Origin: Candidatus Nanosalina sp. J07AB43
GTDB taxonomy: Archaea > Nanohalarchaeota > Nanosalinia > Nanosalinales > Nanosalinaceae
Assembly: GCA_000220375.1 (NCBI GenBank)
Contig: GL982576.1
Coordinates: forward strand, 289,750-326,525
Reading direction: 5' to 3'
DNA length: 36,776 nucleotides
Both the position numbers and the translations under genes were made by a program. Positions 16,583 to 26,075 of this stretch are shown here, piece by piece (position 1 is the stretch's first letter; each line of letters starts with the position of its first letter). The notes below the pieces were generated by a model, which did not search any database, was not told the origin of the DNA, and saw only the letters and a program-made list of their open reading frames with translations.

Positions 16583-18182
16583 ACAAACAATAGGAAGAGT
16601 TGTAGGAGAAACCAGCTCCACGTACTTCAAATTTGCAGTAAAGGATGGCAGAGAACCTGCAGTATTCGAATACGTAAAGATAGATATTAAAGACAAGGTA
16701 GACGGCGAGGAGGTCAAAGAACCTGTTCTTGCTCAGGTAACAGACATAAGCAGACAAAACCCTGCAATGGAAGGAGAGACTCCTATAGAGGCAGTTGAAA
16801 CCATGACGCAGCAGGGAATCGACAACACCAGAACAGTAGCATCGGCACAGGTCATAGGATACAGTGGCGTAACAGGAGTAACCAAGCCAAGGTACGCAGC
16901 AAAACCAGGTACAAAAGTGGAGAAAGCACCTGATGAATTCCTGGGAAAGTTTGTATCTAGTTCAAGTGGGCTTGAAATAGGTGAGATGCTTACCAGAGAT
17001 TCAGTGACCGCAGAGCTTGATATGGAAGGTTTAAACAGGCATCTGGCTATACTAGCTGCTACAGGAGCAGGAAAAAGCCACACAACAGGCGTTATAATAG
17101 AGGAGATGCTTGAAAAAGGTGCATCTATGATTGCAGTCGATCCACACGGAGACTACGCAAAGATGGGAGACCCTGAATCCAGCTACAGACATACAGACAA
17201 GATAAGAGTATTTAAGGCCAGAAATCCAGGGGACGATGACTACCAGATCAAGATAAAGACCTCAAAACTTGGATGGAGAAAACTCTCAACTCTTGCTGGT
17301 ATCAAGGAAGACTTTACAAACCAGAGAAGAATGCTGAGGCGCACCGTAAACCGGATAAAAGCCGAGAAAGGAGAAAACTACAGCTACAGCCTAGAAGAGA
17401 TTGTAAAAACCCTGGAAGACATACAAGATGACAAGGTAATCTTGGACGACGATGGAAACAAGACAAAAACTATCGAGACCGCTGAAAAAGTTCAGTTCAA
17501 GATGGAGAACCTGCAGAGGTTCGGTATATTCGGCACGTCAGAACTCGATTTCTCAGAGCTTGTAGGACCTCAGCAACTAACTGTTCTCGACCTCTCAGGA
17601 ATACCATTTGACGCACAGGACCTTATCTCAGACCTGTTACTTGAAAGAATATACGAGGCACGGGTGAAGTACTCACTTGGGGAAAAAGGAGAGAAATATG
17701 AATACCCTATATTCACTATAGTAGAGGAGGCTCACAGGCTCTGCCCCTCCGGCTCAAAAGGCTCAGCACCACGCTCAAAGAAAAGGCTTTCAGAGATAGC
17801 AGCTGAAGGAAGAAAGTTCGGAGTATTCCTCACCCTGATAACCCAGAGACCATCGAAGATAGACGAAGACGTGCTCAGCCAGTGCAACTCCATGATAGTT
17901 CAGAGGATAGTCAACGAAAGAGACCAGCAAAGCATAAAAGCAGCTTCAGAGTCCATGGCTGGAGACATGGTCTCGGAGCTACCAGGATTAAATGTAGGAG
18001 ATGCAATAATCACAGGACCTGCCGTAAAAGTGCCCTCAACAGTACATATACGGGAAAGGAGAACCAAACACGGTGGAAACGATATCGACATATCAGGAAA
18101 CCTGCAAAAAGCCCTTGAAGACGTGGAAAACAAACAGAACACATCTGACACACTCGGAGATGAAGATACTTTAGATGTATAA
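16575..18182 (+). CDS. herA: HerA DNA translocase (FtsK/HerA ATPase)
   Basis: This 535-residue hexameric ATPase pumps DNA into NurA during resection. It has an N-terminal HAS-barrel region (about residues 1-145), Walker A ATGAGKSH at about 162-169, Walker B FTIVEEAHRLCPS near 380, a sensor segment LITQRP near 420 and an arginine-finger-like SMIVQRIVNERD near 440. The C-terminal latch region is acidic. It starts at GTG 16575 inside the nurA 3' end, and its own stop overlaps the mre11 start by 8 nt. Translational coupling of NurA, HerA and Mre11 is likely. Confidence 0.95.
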   Translation: MPEQTIGRVVGETSSTYFKFAVKDGREPAVFEYVKIDIKDKVDGEEVKEPVLAQVTDISRQNPAMEGETPIEAVETMTQQGIDNTRTVASAQVIGYSGVTGVTKPRYAAKPGTKVEKAPDEFLGKFVSSSSGLEIGEMLTRDSVTAELDMEGLNRHLAILAATGAGKSHTTGVIIEEMLEKGASMIAVDPHGDYAKMGDPESSYRHTDKIRVFKARNPGDDDYQIKIKTSKLGWRKLSTLAGIKEDFTNQRRMLRRTVNRIKAEKGENYSYSLEEIVKTLEDIQDDKVILDDDGNKTKTIETAEKVQFKMENLQRFGIFGTSELDFSELVGPQQLTVLDLSGIPFDAQDLISDLLLERIYEARVKYSLGEKGEKYEYPIFTIVEEAHRLCPSGSKGSAPRSKKRLSEIAAEGRKFGVFLTLITQRPSKIDEDVLSQCNSMIVQRIVNERDQQSIKAASESMAGDMVSELPGLNVGDAIITGPAVKVPSTVHIRERRTKHGGNDIDISGNLQKALEDVENKQNTSDTLGDEDTLDV

Positions 18183-19398
18183 AGTACTGCACTTCGGGGA
18201 TACACACCTAGGGAGGAAACATCCATCCAAAATATCCAAGAAACGAGTAGAGTCCTCAATAAAGGCTTTCCGTCACGTGATCCAGAAGGCGATACAGGAA
18301 GATGTGGACTTTGTAATACATGCAGGAGACGTATTCGACACCGTGTATCCGTGGCACACTGTCATAGAGTCAGCAAAAAAAGAGCTTCAAAACCTAGAGG
18401 AAGCTGAAATACCTCTTTACTGCATCAGAGGAAACCATGACAGGAGCTTTGGACAGGGGCGAAGCCTGAAAGGCCTAGCAATTGAACATCTAACATCAGA
18501 GTACATTCACCTGATAGATCCTCAGGCCTCAGAGTTCCCACAAAACGGCTACATCGACCATGACGAGAATATCAGGGTTTACGGACTTGGATACCATGCA
18601 TCCCGCACACAGGAAATACTAAGAGAGTTTAAACCGGAGAATGAGAAGTTTAACATCCTCCTGATGCATGATTTTGTGGAAGGAGTTACACGTAGCTACT
18701 CAAACAGCATTCCGAAAGCAGATATGATAGCCGAAAAAGATCTTCAATACGTCGCAATAGGCCACGATCACGAACCAAACCCAGAACAAGTCATAAACTC
18801 CACAACCTTCTCTGCGACAGGAGGCACAGTGGATTACGACTTCAACACAACCAACTTCAGAAAAACCTTCAATATACTGGAGATAGACGAGGAAAACCAG
18901 AATATAGATGTAGACAACCATAAAGTGCCTCAGGAACTTGAGCTTAGGAAAAAAAAGTTCAAGGTAGGTCACTCACCTCAACAGATAAGAAACAAGATAG
19001 AGGATGAAATACAGGAACATAAGGAATACGCATACAAGATCAAGATACAGGGAGAGATCAGCTCAGGTCAAGAGATTCAGACACAGAAAATTGCAGACGA
19101 AGTCGAGAAAATAGACCAAGTTGTACTTGCGGATACCTTACTTGACGTCAAGACAGACGAAGTCGAGATGGCGGAGAGCAAAGGAGAGGGCTTCAATATC
19201 TATGAGCACTTGGAAGACAACTTACAGCAGAACAAGCTCGAGGAGAACTTTATTCAGATGCATGAAAGAGCGGAAAACATGCTTTCAAATGAGGAAAACC
19301 TAACAAGATCAGGTTTCAGCCTTCAGAAACAGGCAAGAAAAAATCTCAGAGAGAAAATTGACAACCAGATCTTCGGAGACATAGAAGATGAGGCTTAA
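18175..19398 (+). CDS. mre11: Mre11 nuclease
   Basis: The calcineurin-like phosphoesterase motifs appear in order: HFGDTHLGRK (Asp9, His11), VIHAGDVFD (Asp near 45), CIRGNHDR (Asn/His near 84-86), LLMHD and VAIGHDHEPN (His pairs). These bind two Mn ions for 3'-5' exonuclease and endonuclease action. The capping and Rad50-binding regions follow, giving a normal 407 residues. The gene overlaps herA by 8 nt and rad50 by 11 nt. Confidence 0.95.
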   Translation: MYKVLHFGDTHLGRKHPSKISKKRVESSIKAFRHVIQKAIQEDVDFVIHAGDVFDTVYPWHTVIESAKKELQNLEEAEIPLYCIRGNHDRSFGQGRSLKGLAIEHLTSEYIHLIDPQASEFPQNGYIDHDENIRVYGLGYHASRTQEILREFKPENEKFNILLMHDFVEGVTRSYSNSIPKADMIAEKDLQYVAIGHDHEPNPEQVINSTTFSATGGTVDYDFNTTNFRKTFNILEIDEENQNIDVDNHKVPQELELRKKKFKVGHSPQQIRNKIEDEIQEHKEYAYKIKIQGEISSGQEIQTQKIADEVEKIDQVVLADTLLDVKTDEVEMAESKGEGFNIYEHLEDNLQQNKLEENFIQMHERAENMLSNEENLTRSGFSLQKQARKNLREKIDNQIFGDIEDEA

Positions 19399-21846
19399 AC
19401 AAATACATCTAAGAAATTTCAGAAAGTTCAATAACGAAAAAATAGAATTCTCAGAGAACCTCAATCTTATAGAAGGCGAAAACAATGCAGGGAAGTCATC
19501 AGTCTTCTACGCAATCTACTTCGGCCTCACAGGAAACGCGCTAAACTTCAGATCACCGAAAGAATACATCAACTTCGATGAAAGCAAGATGATGGTGGAT
19601 ATAGAGTTCACATCAGCAGGAACGAACTACTTCATAAGAAGACACTACACACGCTCATCAGGAGGAGAATACTCAATAGGCAGAGTGAAAAACGAGGAGA
19701 GAACAATACTGGAATCCACAGAAAAAGGCTCAAAGGCAAGCGAGGTCAACAAAAAACTCTACGACGTAACAGGCCTCAACAGAAAGATCATAGAAAACGT
19801 AACATACGCCGCACAGCAGAAGTTCGTAAACCTCATAGAAGGAGGAAAGAGCCAAAAAGACGCGATGGACTACATATTTGACTTCAAAACAATAGATGAA
19901 GTAACAAAACAAGCTAAAAAAGTAATTAAAAATCGTGAAACGCAGGTAGAAAGAAAAAACGACATCAAAGAAAGACTAGAGAGAAGAGAAGAAGAACTGA
20001 ACGAACAGGAGAAACAACAAAACCAACTGCAGGAAGAAAAGGACAATTTGGAATCCGAGATCAAGGAAATAGAACAGAATCTCAAACAGACTAAGAAAAA
20101 GAAGGAGGAACTGGAAGAGAGGTTTGAGCAGTTAGAGTCGGCGAAACAATTAAGCCAGAAGCTGGAGACCAAAAAACACGTACTGGACGAAAAAAAGCAG
20201 AATCTGAGAAAGAAAAAGGCCAAGCTAGAGGAAATTGGCAAGGATAAAGAAGACATAGATGAGAAAGTCAACAAGACAAAGGAAAAGCTCGAGAAAACAG
20301 AAAGCCAACTGGAAGATATAGATAAAAAGAAAGAAAATCTTTCAGAGCTTCAACAAAAAAAGAAGTCAGCGGAAACACGTATAGAACAACTCCAAAAACA
20401 GGGAAGCGATTTAAAGCAGAAAATAGGAGAAAAGAAGGTACAGTAAATGAAAAGAGGGCTAATGTAAACAGCCTTGGACAAGATCTCTCGGTGTCAAGCA
20501 AGAAGCAGGCGGAAGAAATGCTAGAAGGCCTCCAAGAAGAGGAAGAAAAGATAAGAGATAAGATAAAGAACCTAGAGTCAGATATATCAGAGAATAAGAC
20601 TCTGTTGGAAGGTGCCAGAGAGACCTACGAAAACGGAGAATGCACAAACTGTGGGAGAAAAGTAGAGGAACCACAGAAATACAAACAGAAGATAGAAGAA
20701 CTCGAGTCCATTATTCAGGATCTCGAAGAGAACAGAGATCAAAGCTCAGAGAAGCTATCCCAAAACCTACAGAAACAGGAAAGGGTAGACCAGCTAATTG
20801 AGATGATAGGCAACGTCGAGAAAATCGAGGATGAGAAACAAGATCTTGAAGAAGAATATAAAGATCTAGATGAAAACATTAAAGACGAGAAATCCAATCT
20901 AGACGACCTAGAAGAGGGCATAAATAAGTATGAAGATCAGATCAAAAATCTAAAGCCTGATACGGTGGCGCAACAGCGTGAAGACCTTAAGAAAGACTTA
21001 AACAGGTTGGAGCGCCGGAAGGAAAAAATTGAGGACCTCAAACAGGAGATCGGAAATATGAGAGAGGGGCTTAACAAAATTGAGGAGGAAAGAGATAAAC
21101 TAAAGGAAGAGATAAGAGAAACGGGAGTAGATAAGTCCTCTGTTAATGAGGAGTACGATAAGATTCAACAGAGGATACAGAACAAGGTCAAGGAATCAGA
21201 GAAATGGAAGACACAGAAAGAGCAAAAGGAAAAGAGAATCAAACAGATCAAGGATAATCTACAAAACAGAGAGGAAAGTCTAGAGCAGAAGAAAAAGGAA
21301 ATTGAGGACATCAAAGACGAGCTCAAGGAAATTAGACAAGTTGAGGAAAGACTTGAGGAGGCAAAGGAAGCTCTGAAGGTTTACAAGAGCTCAGAGGCTG
21401 AAATGCGTGATATAAATCTACAAAGGCTTGAGAAAAAGATATTCAACTGGTACCAAGAACTCGCCGCAAAACAGGAGTTTAAACAGCTAAAGATTGACAG
21501 AGAATCCTATGAGCTACGTGGTATACCACGGAACACAAACCAAGAGCTCTCAATCTCAAACTACCAAGGGGGAGGTCAAAGAACGCTTACCGCACTTGCA
21601 TACCAGCTGGCCTTAGCAGAGATGACAGGAGCCACAGACTTTATGATGATAGACGAGCCTACAGACGCAACAGACTCGGAAAACAGGGAGAACATGCTTG
21701 AAATGATTCACGGAGCCGTCAAACAGTTTTCACAGATACTTCTTATTACGCACCACGGTGTAGGGCGTGAACAGGCAAATAACATAATCAAAATAACAAA
21801 AAAGAACTCAGAAGAAAGCAAGGTAGAATACCCTCTCAGATCATAG
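19388..21846 (+). CDS. rad50: Rad50 SMC-like ATPase, one-base frameshift in the coiled coil
   Basis: Rad50 tethers and clamps DNA with Mre11. The N-terminal lobe has Walker A GENNAGKSS (residues 30-38). A long coiled coil follows, with a zinc-hook CTNCG encoded at 20641-20655. The C-terminal lobe has YQGGGQRTLTALA (signature), MMIDEPTDATD (Walker B and D-loop) and ITHH. The first frame stops at 20444-20446. The second is open well before its first usable start (GTG 20491) and still reads as coiled coil. Adding one A to the AAAA at 20430-20433 joins them (GEKEGTVNEKRAN), giving about 819 residues, near family length. Many Rad50 hooks are CPxC; here the Pro is Thr. The break is probably artefactual. 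Confidence 0.9.
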
Positions 21847-21914
21847 AACAGAAACGCTCAAGCACAGATAAACAGTATCTCAGCCCAGTGATGTAGTGAA
21901 TTAGAGATCAGTGA

Positions 21915-22034
21915 CCGCAGAAAGGTGTTCAGAAACTGTTCAAGGAATGTATAAAGGAAGATTGTGGCAATAAGAGTTTTCTTACAGTATGCAACGAGTG
22001 CAACGAGTCCAAGAAAATCAAGAAAAAGCCCTAG
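21915..22034 (+). pseudogene. possible remnant of a small zinc-ribbon gene
   Basis: This frame has no start codon (it opens just after a TGA at 21912-21914) and ends at TAG 22032-22034. It encodes a cysteine pattern, CIKEDCGNKSFLTVCNECNE, reminiscent of a zinc ribbon, and a basic tail KKIKKKP. It lies in the 184-nt gap between rad50 and the converging zinc-ribbon gene, whose stop it overlaps. It may be a degraded or frameshifted microprotein gene, or chance. Confidence 0.25.
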
Positions 22035-22132
22035 GGATCACTACAGTCTCTGATAAAACCGCAGTTCATACACTTTAGCTCACAGGCAACATACTTCACC
22101 ATTTCATTTCCGCAGTTCCAGCAGTCCTCCAA
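22031..22132 (-). CDS. 33-residue zinc-ribbon microprotein
   Basis: The short product has CWNCG (Cys4, Cys7) and CMNCGF (Cys21, Cys24) and ends RDCSDP. I recognise this CGxxRDCSDP ending from haloarchaeal small zinc-finger proteins. It would start at TTG 22132, one base after the cis-prenyltransferase stop and preceded by the purine-rich gggggag, so it is the last cistron of that operon. The frame extends upstream into the prenyltransferase gene (to ATG 22294), but that part is a shadow of the longer gene. The role is unknown; the stable linkage to lipid genes is notable. Confidence 0.6.
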   Translation of the reverse strand: MEDCWNCGNEMVKYVACELKCMNCGFIRDCSDP

Positions 22133-22133
22133 G

Positions 22134-22805
22134 CTACTCCCCCTTCTTTCTTCTGAGAGAATTGAAATGGTCAAGTGCCTCCCTAACATCCTTAGGGCTG
22201 ACACTTGGAAAGTTTTTCTGTATGTGATAGAACTCCGCGTAGCTTGAGTTCCAGATTGGGAATCCAGATATACACTCTCTCTCAGGGTTGTCACCAGTTC
22301 TTATTACAAAATCGATATCATCCTGTACCTCAAGGCTTGCCGAAAAATTCTCCTCAGTATGTTCTAAACCTCCAGCTTCTAGGTTTTCGCTGGCCTGTAA
22401 TATATCTTGTTTGCCTGAGTAAGATATCAGTAGGTTAACTGTTTTGCTGCCACGAGAATACTTTTGCTCGATATCTGCCAGCTTGTCCTGTAGATACTGT
22501 GGCAGCGCTCCAGGGTTTGTTGAAGCCCAATTAATACTGTATTCTTCCTCATCCAGAAACTCTCCTATCTCATCAATATTGCTTTCCAAGAGGTCAAATA
22601 AGGTCTCAAGCTCTTCCTCATCCCTCTTCAGATTCTCCTCAGATAACAGGTAGAAAGTAATAGAATCTACATTCTCAGAGTAGTCATTCAACGATTGGGT
22701 TACCTGTTTTACAGTTTGCTTTGCGTTCTTGTAAGCCTTTCTTCTGCTTATTCCCTTTTGCTCTGCGTACCTTCTGTTCCCGTCAGGTATTACTCCTACA
22801 TGCAT
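22134..22805 (-). CDS. uppS: cis-prenyltransferase (polyprenyl diphosphate synthase, UppS-like)
   Basis: This 223-residue enzyme condenses isopentenyl diphosphate units in cis onto an allylic primer, making the long polyprenyl carrier used for protein glycosylation. Family motifs are the N-terminal VIPDGNRRYA with catalytic Asp8, FYLLSEENLKR near residue 52, and RTGDNPERECISGFPIWNSSYAEFY near 168, which binds the diphosphate. The protein is slightly short, with a charged end. It starts at ATG 22805, abutting the stop of the geranylgeranyl reductase gene, which implies coupled expression. Confidence 0.88.
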   Translation of the reverse strand: MHVGVIPDGNRRYAEQKGISRRKAYKNAKQTVKQVTQSLNDYSENVDSITFYLLSEENLKRDEEELETLFDLLESNIDEIGEFLDEEEYSINWASTNPGALPQYLQDKLADIEQKYSRGSKTVNLLISYSGKQDILQASENLEAGGLEHTEENFSASLEVQDDIDFVIRTGDNPERECISGFPIWNSSYAEFYHIQKNFPSVSPKDVREALDHFNSLRRKKGE

Positions 22806-23916
22806 TCAATTACTCCCTGCTGTATTCATGTCCTCAAAGTAGCTTTTTAATCTCCCTTGAAGCAACATCGCCTTCACCTGCCCTAGGCTGAACAGTGTCG
22901 AGGGCTGGTCCATATGAACACCTATCTTCCCCTGAAACAACTTAAGCGCCGGCTTTTGAACTATACCGGGCAACGAGTAAAACTTTTCTATCAGGCGACC
23001 AAGCATTATCTCGTTGGAGAGCTCTGAACGCCACTCATCTTCGTACAGCTGGAGGCTCGAAGGATCATCTATATCTATACATTCAGAGGCTATATCACTG
23101 CATCTCATCCCATAGAGTATACCTCCGCCTGTAAATGGCTTGGTCTGTGCAGCCGCATCACCTACAAGAAAAACCCTTTCAGAGGTCACCGAGTCAGGTG
23201 GTCCAACAGGTATAGCTCCCGCACACACATCTTTCTTGTCATCCACGTCAAACCTGTTCTGCAATACTATCCAGCCACTCCATAGGATTCTCACCTTTTG
23301 GAACTGCTGCCCCGTACTCAACTGAGTCACCTCTTGGAATTCTCCATCCAAAGAAGCTTGGAACATCCAATGTAACATCAACAAAGTCAGAGGAATCCTC
23401 TTCATCAGTAAAACAGAGTACTCCCTGATAGAAATGATCTGGCTCGGGCAAACCTGTTTCATCTCTTACTTTTGATGAAGCCCCGTCACATCCCGCAACC
23501 ATCTTAGCCTCATAGGATGCGCTGTCGGTATCTACGACAACCCTATCTTCCTTTTCTTCAACAGATTCTACATTTTCACCTAGGGCTATTTCAGCACCTG
23601 AGTTCTGGGCTTGCAATGCTTTTTTCTTATCAAGCTCAATCCTATCTATAACATATGAAACTTTTTCATCCCTGAAAAACCTGTACTTACCGTTTAAGTG
23701 GAAATCTGCTCCATTTATGCCGTTCTGCAATATTTCTTCGAACTCATCATCTGACAGAAAGTCTCTAATATCAGGAGATACGTGACCGGAGCAAGCAAGA
23801 GGTTCTCCAATAGACTCGCTCCTCTCAATAACAAGTACATCTACATCCTTGTTGGAGAAACGCTTGGCGAGTTGAGAACCTACAGGACCTGCTCCAACCA
23901 CGATCAGATCTCTCAA
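22806..23916 (-). CDS. geranylgeranyl reductase family flavoprotein, one-base frameshift
   Basis: The N-terminal part has GAGPVG (residues 8-13) for FAD, the EPLACSGHVS cysteine motif of archaeal geranylgeranyl reductases and GCDGASS. The C-terminal part, in another frame, has GPPDSVTSERVFLVGDAAAQTKPFTGGGILYG, the second FAD motif. The first frame ends at TGA 23250-23248; the second picks up at NRFDVDDKKD. Removing one base within 23251-23275, for instance in the minus-strand TT at 23264-23263, rebuilds one protein of about 369 residues. It saturates isoprenoid chains of ether lipids or polyprenols. The start is TTG 23916 with an aggtg Shine-Dalgarno-like element. The ferredoxin gene 16 nt upstream likely encodes its electron donor. 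Confidence 0.85.
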
Positions 23917-23932
23917 TATGATACACCTGTTA

Positions 23933-24238
23933 TTAGTACCAATCTGGCTCAGAGATTTTAATATCTCCGTGGACTGTTACCTGGCAGCTAAGTCTAAAGG
24001 GTCCCTCTAGAACTTCATCTCCTTGAAATCTTCTTAACGTGTTTTTCTCGTCCTCGTGCATATCTGAGACGTTGTCCATACCGTCCTCAATCTTCACTCT
24101 ACAAGTGGTGCAGTTGCAGAAGCCGCCGCAGGCATGCATCCACTCAATACCAGAGTCAAGCAGAGCCTGTAGAATAGTCTGGCCATCATTAGCCTCAATC
24201 ACCTCATCTCTGTCGGTAAACTTCACAGTATGTGACAT
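23933..24238 (-). CDS. [2Fe-2S] ferredoxin, adrenodoxin/Isc-like spacing
   Basis: This 101-residue protein has cluster ligands in the C-x5-C-x2-C pattern: Cys37, Cys43, Cys46 (ACGGFCNCTTC), with the last at Cys85 (LSCQ). Cys41 is an extra one in the loop. The fold and length match [2Fe-2S] ferredoxins. It is the first gene of the lipid operon, 16 nt before the geranylgeranyl reductase, and probably supplies its electrons, as reported for an adjacent ferredoxin in methanogenic archaea. ATG 24238 has a TATA box at 24262-24269. Confidence 0.9.
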   Translation of the reverse strand: MSHTVKFTDRDEVIEANDGQTILQALLDSGIEWMHACGGFCNCTTCRVKIEDGMDNVSDMHEDEKNTLRRFQGDEVLEGPFRLSCQVTVHGDIKISEPDWY

Positions 24239-24261
24239 AATAGTTAAATATATGATTAAGT

Positions 24262-24269
24262 GATATAAG
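24262..24269 (-). promoter_or_regulatory. TATA-like box for the ferredoxin-reductase-uppS operon
   Basis: The minus-strand sequence cttatatc is centred about 27 nt upstream of ATG 24238 in a very AT-rich gap of about 80 nt, fitting a leaderless promoter. Confidence 0.45.
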
Positions 24270-24320
24270 CTGATTGATTCAGATAAATAAGAAAAAATTT
24301 GGTTTGAATAGATACGTGAT

Positions 24321-24515
24321 TTAAGCCCTCTTGCCTTCGGACTTCCATTTCCTCACGATGTTTGAACCCTTTGATGTCTTCTTGGTATCACTTGAACTGT
24401 TGTTATTTACATGTTCCTCAGCTCTGTGAATACCTTCTTTCGTGATTGCACTGGACTCATCGTCGGAATGGAAAACCTCTCCACAATACGGGCATTCTTG
24501 TGTATCTTCTGTCAT
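24321..24515 (-). CDS. small C2H2-type zinc-finger protein
   Basis: From ATG 24515 the 64-residue product has CPYCGEVF followed, about 20 residues on, by HRAEEH, a C2H2 finger pattern with His-x4-His. A basic Lys/Ser-rich tail (KKTSKGSNIVRKWKSEGKRA) follows. DNA or protein binding is likely but unproven. An in-frame TTG at 24581 would add 22 residues; I prefer the ATG since those residues carry no family pattern. Confidence 0.55.
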   Translation of the reverse strand: MTEDTQECPYCGEVFHSDDESSAITKEGIHRAEEHVNNNSSSDTKKTSKGSNIVRKWKSEGKRA

Positions 24516-24628
24516 TTTATCGAAACCCTTAATTAGAGAATTAGGATTTAGATTATACAAATGGCCCCAAGCTTTTATCAATGTTTTGAATTACTGGGTG
24601 GAGGTGAAGGATGATATATTTGAGGTTC

Positions 24629-25885
24629 TTAGAGCAAGGGCGTTGCAAGCCCGTACACCAATGAAAGTATCAGGGCGACCCATATAACCAGCGAGAAGGC
24701 GTTGACTACTGGTTCTCCGTCTGAATAAAATCTCTCAAATAGAACTGAGATCATCTGGCCTCCATCAAGAGGCTTCACCGGCAGTAGATTAAACATACCT
24801 ATCAGAAAGTTAAGCAAAGCCACAGTCTGCAGCATAGAGAGCGTCCAAGAGATCGGAGCTTTTAGGCCGCTGTATTCTGGCTTAATCTCTCTGTTGTTTC
24901 TTAACATGTCGAAGAAGGCTGGCAAGGTCCCATCATTATCACGCATTAGTATACCCATGTAAGCAGAATCATTTCTTTCTCCTAATGTAACGTTAAATCT
25001 TCCTTCAGAGGTATTCACACTGACCGTCTGATTAGGTTTAAACTCCTCTGAAATTGTCTGGAGCTGACCTGTGTATCTTATCCTCTCTCCCTCCAAGCCA
25101 ACAATAGTTCCGTTGTTCATACCTGCCTCCATGGCTGAAGTGTTGTTCTGAGCTGCGTAGGTCACACCTACAGGTTGAGCGACACTAACAAACATTGTGA
25201 AGGCTGCTAAGGCAAAAATAACTGCCGTAACGTAGTTTGCAAAGCTGCCTGCAGCCAATACCTTAAGCTGTGATGTCCAAGAACCCTGATGCCATGGACC
25301 CCCTGAAGAGTTGTCAGAATCATTCGAGCTCTCCTCAGATTCTTCTTCGCCCGGAAGCATATTCTCACCTTTAGGCTCCACAAAGGCACCAGGTATAATA
25401 CCCATCACAATCCAGCCAACAGAGTTAATCTCCATATCCTCAAGTCTGGCCACTACACCGTGACTCATCTCGTGAACAAACATCAGCACACCTATGCCGA
25501 TCAGCCAATACTCAACAGGGATAAACGAGATACCTGACTGCAGGGTAGTCTGGCTGGATAGGCCTGGTGCAATTAAACTGGGACCTCCAGCACTGCCTCC
25601 AGACTGAATCATCTGCTGAAACGACAGTAATACATTCCAGAGGATAAACGGTATTGTCAGAAACCCAAGTACGACTCCAGTCCAGGCGTAAACGTTCCAG
25701 AAACGGGGCGCGGCCTTTGCAACCTTGTTGATCTTGTCTATACCTCTTTTAGTCCGTCTGTAGAAAAGTATTGAATGCCTCTCAACGTTGTTCCTATCCC
25801 TGTAGATCAGGGCACCTACTATAGAGGTGAATACCAGCAGAAAAATCAGCCTTGGATTAACTGACTGCAAAATGTCAAAAACCAT
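24629..25885 (-). CDS. site-2 protease-like M50 metallopeptidase
   Basis: This integral membrane zinc protease cuts substrates within the membrane. HEMSH (about residues 138-142) holds two zinc ligands and the catalytic Glu; the third ligand is the Asp in NLLPVKPLDGG near residue 380. A PDZ-like domain (AMEAGMNNGTIVGLEGERI) sits between the membrane blocks, and an acidic Ser-rich loop (EEESEESSNDSDNSSG) follows the first block. The length is typical for archaeal S2P. The start is ATG 25885; TTG 25894 would add three residues. No obvious substrate or anti-sigma partner lies nearby, as expected in archaea, where targets are poorly known. Confidence 0.88.
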   Translation of the reverse strand: MVFDILQSVNPRLIFLLVFTSIVGALIYRDRNNVERHSILFYRRTKRGIDKINKVAKAAPRFWNVYAWTGVVLGFLTIPFILWNVLLSFQQMIQSGGSAGGPSLIAPGLSSQTTLQSGISFIPVEYWLIGIGVLMFVHEMSHGVVARLEDMEINSVGWIVMGIIPGAFVEPKGENMLPGEEESEESSNDSDNSSGGPWHQGSWTSQLKVLAAGSFANYVTAVIFALAAFTMFVSVAQPVGVTYAAQNNTSAMEAGMNNGTIVGLEGERIRYTGQLQTISEEFKPNQTVSVNTSEGRFNVTLGERNDSAYMGILMRDNDGTLPAFFDMLRNNREIKPEYSGLKAPISWTLSMLQTVALLNFLIGMFNLLPVKPLDGGQMISVLFERFYSDGEPVVNAFSLVIWVALILSLVYGLATPLL

Positions 25886-26075
25886 AACAAACAAATTTAC
25901 TGCACCTTTAAGAAATAACTTGACCGGGCTACAGAAGCCTAGTCCATATTACTCAACAAGTCTGTTTCTAACTTTCAGGACCTGAAAACTATTTGCAGCA
26001 GTAATCTCGCTGCCGTGCAACCATACCTCTAAAATACTTCTGATGCAATATCTTGTTCTAAGAGGTTCAAAAAGT

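Noticed and set aside
16733-17083. Minus-strand frames inside herA and nurA
   Set aside because: The plus-strand genes have full family motifs; these antisense frames show no pattern.
19870-20274. Ser/Phe-rich frame antisense to rad50
   Set aside because: Low-complexity Ser/Phe/Leu is the expected reverse of Glu/Lys-rich coiled coil.
20491-21846. Second half of rad50 as an independent gene starting at GTG 20491
   Set aside because: The frame is open and coiled-coil-like well before the GTG, and it lacks Walker A; it is better read as the C-terminal half of a single rad50.
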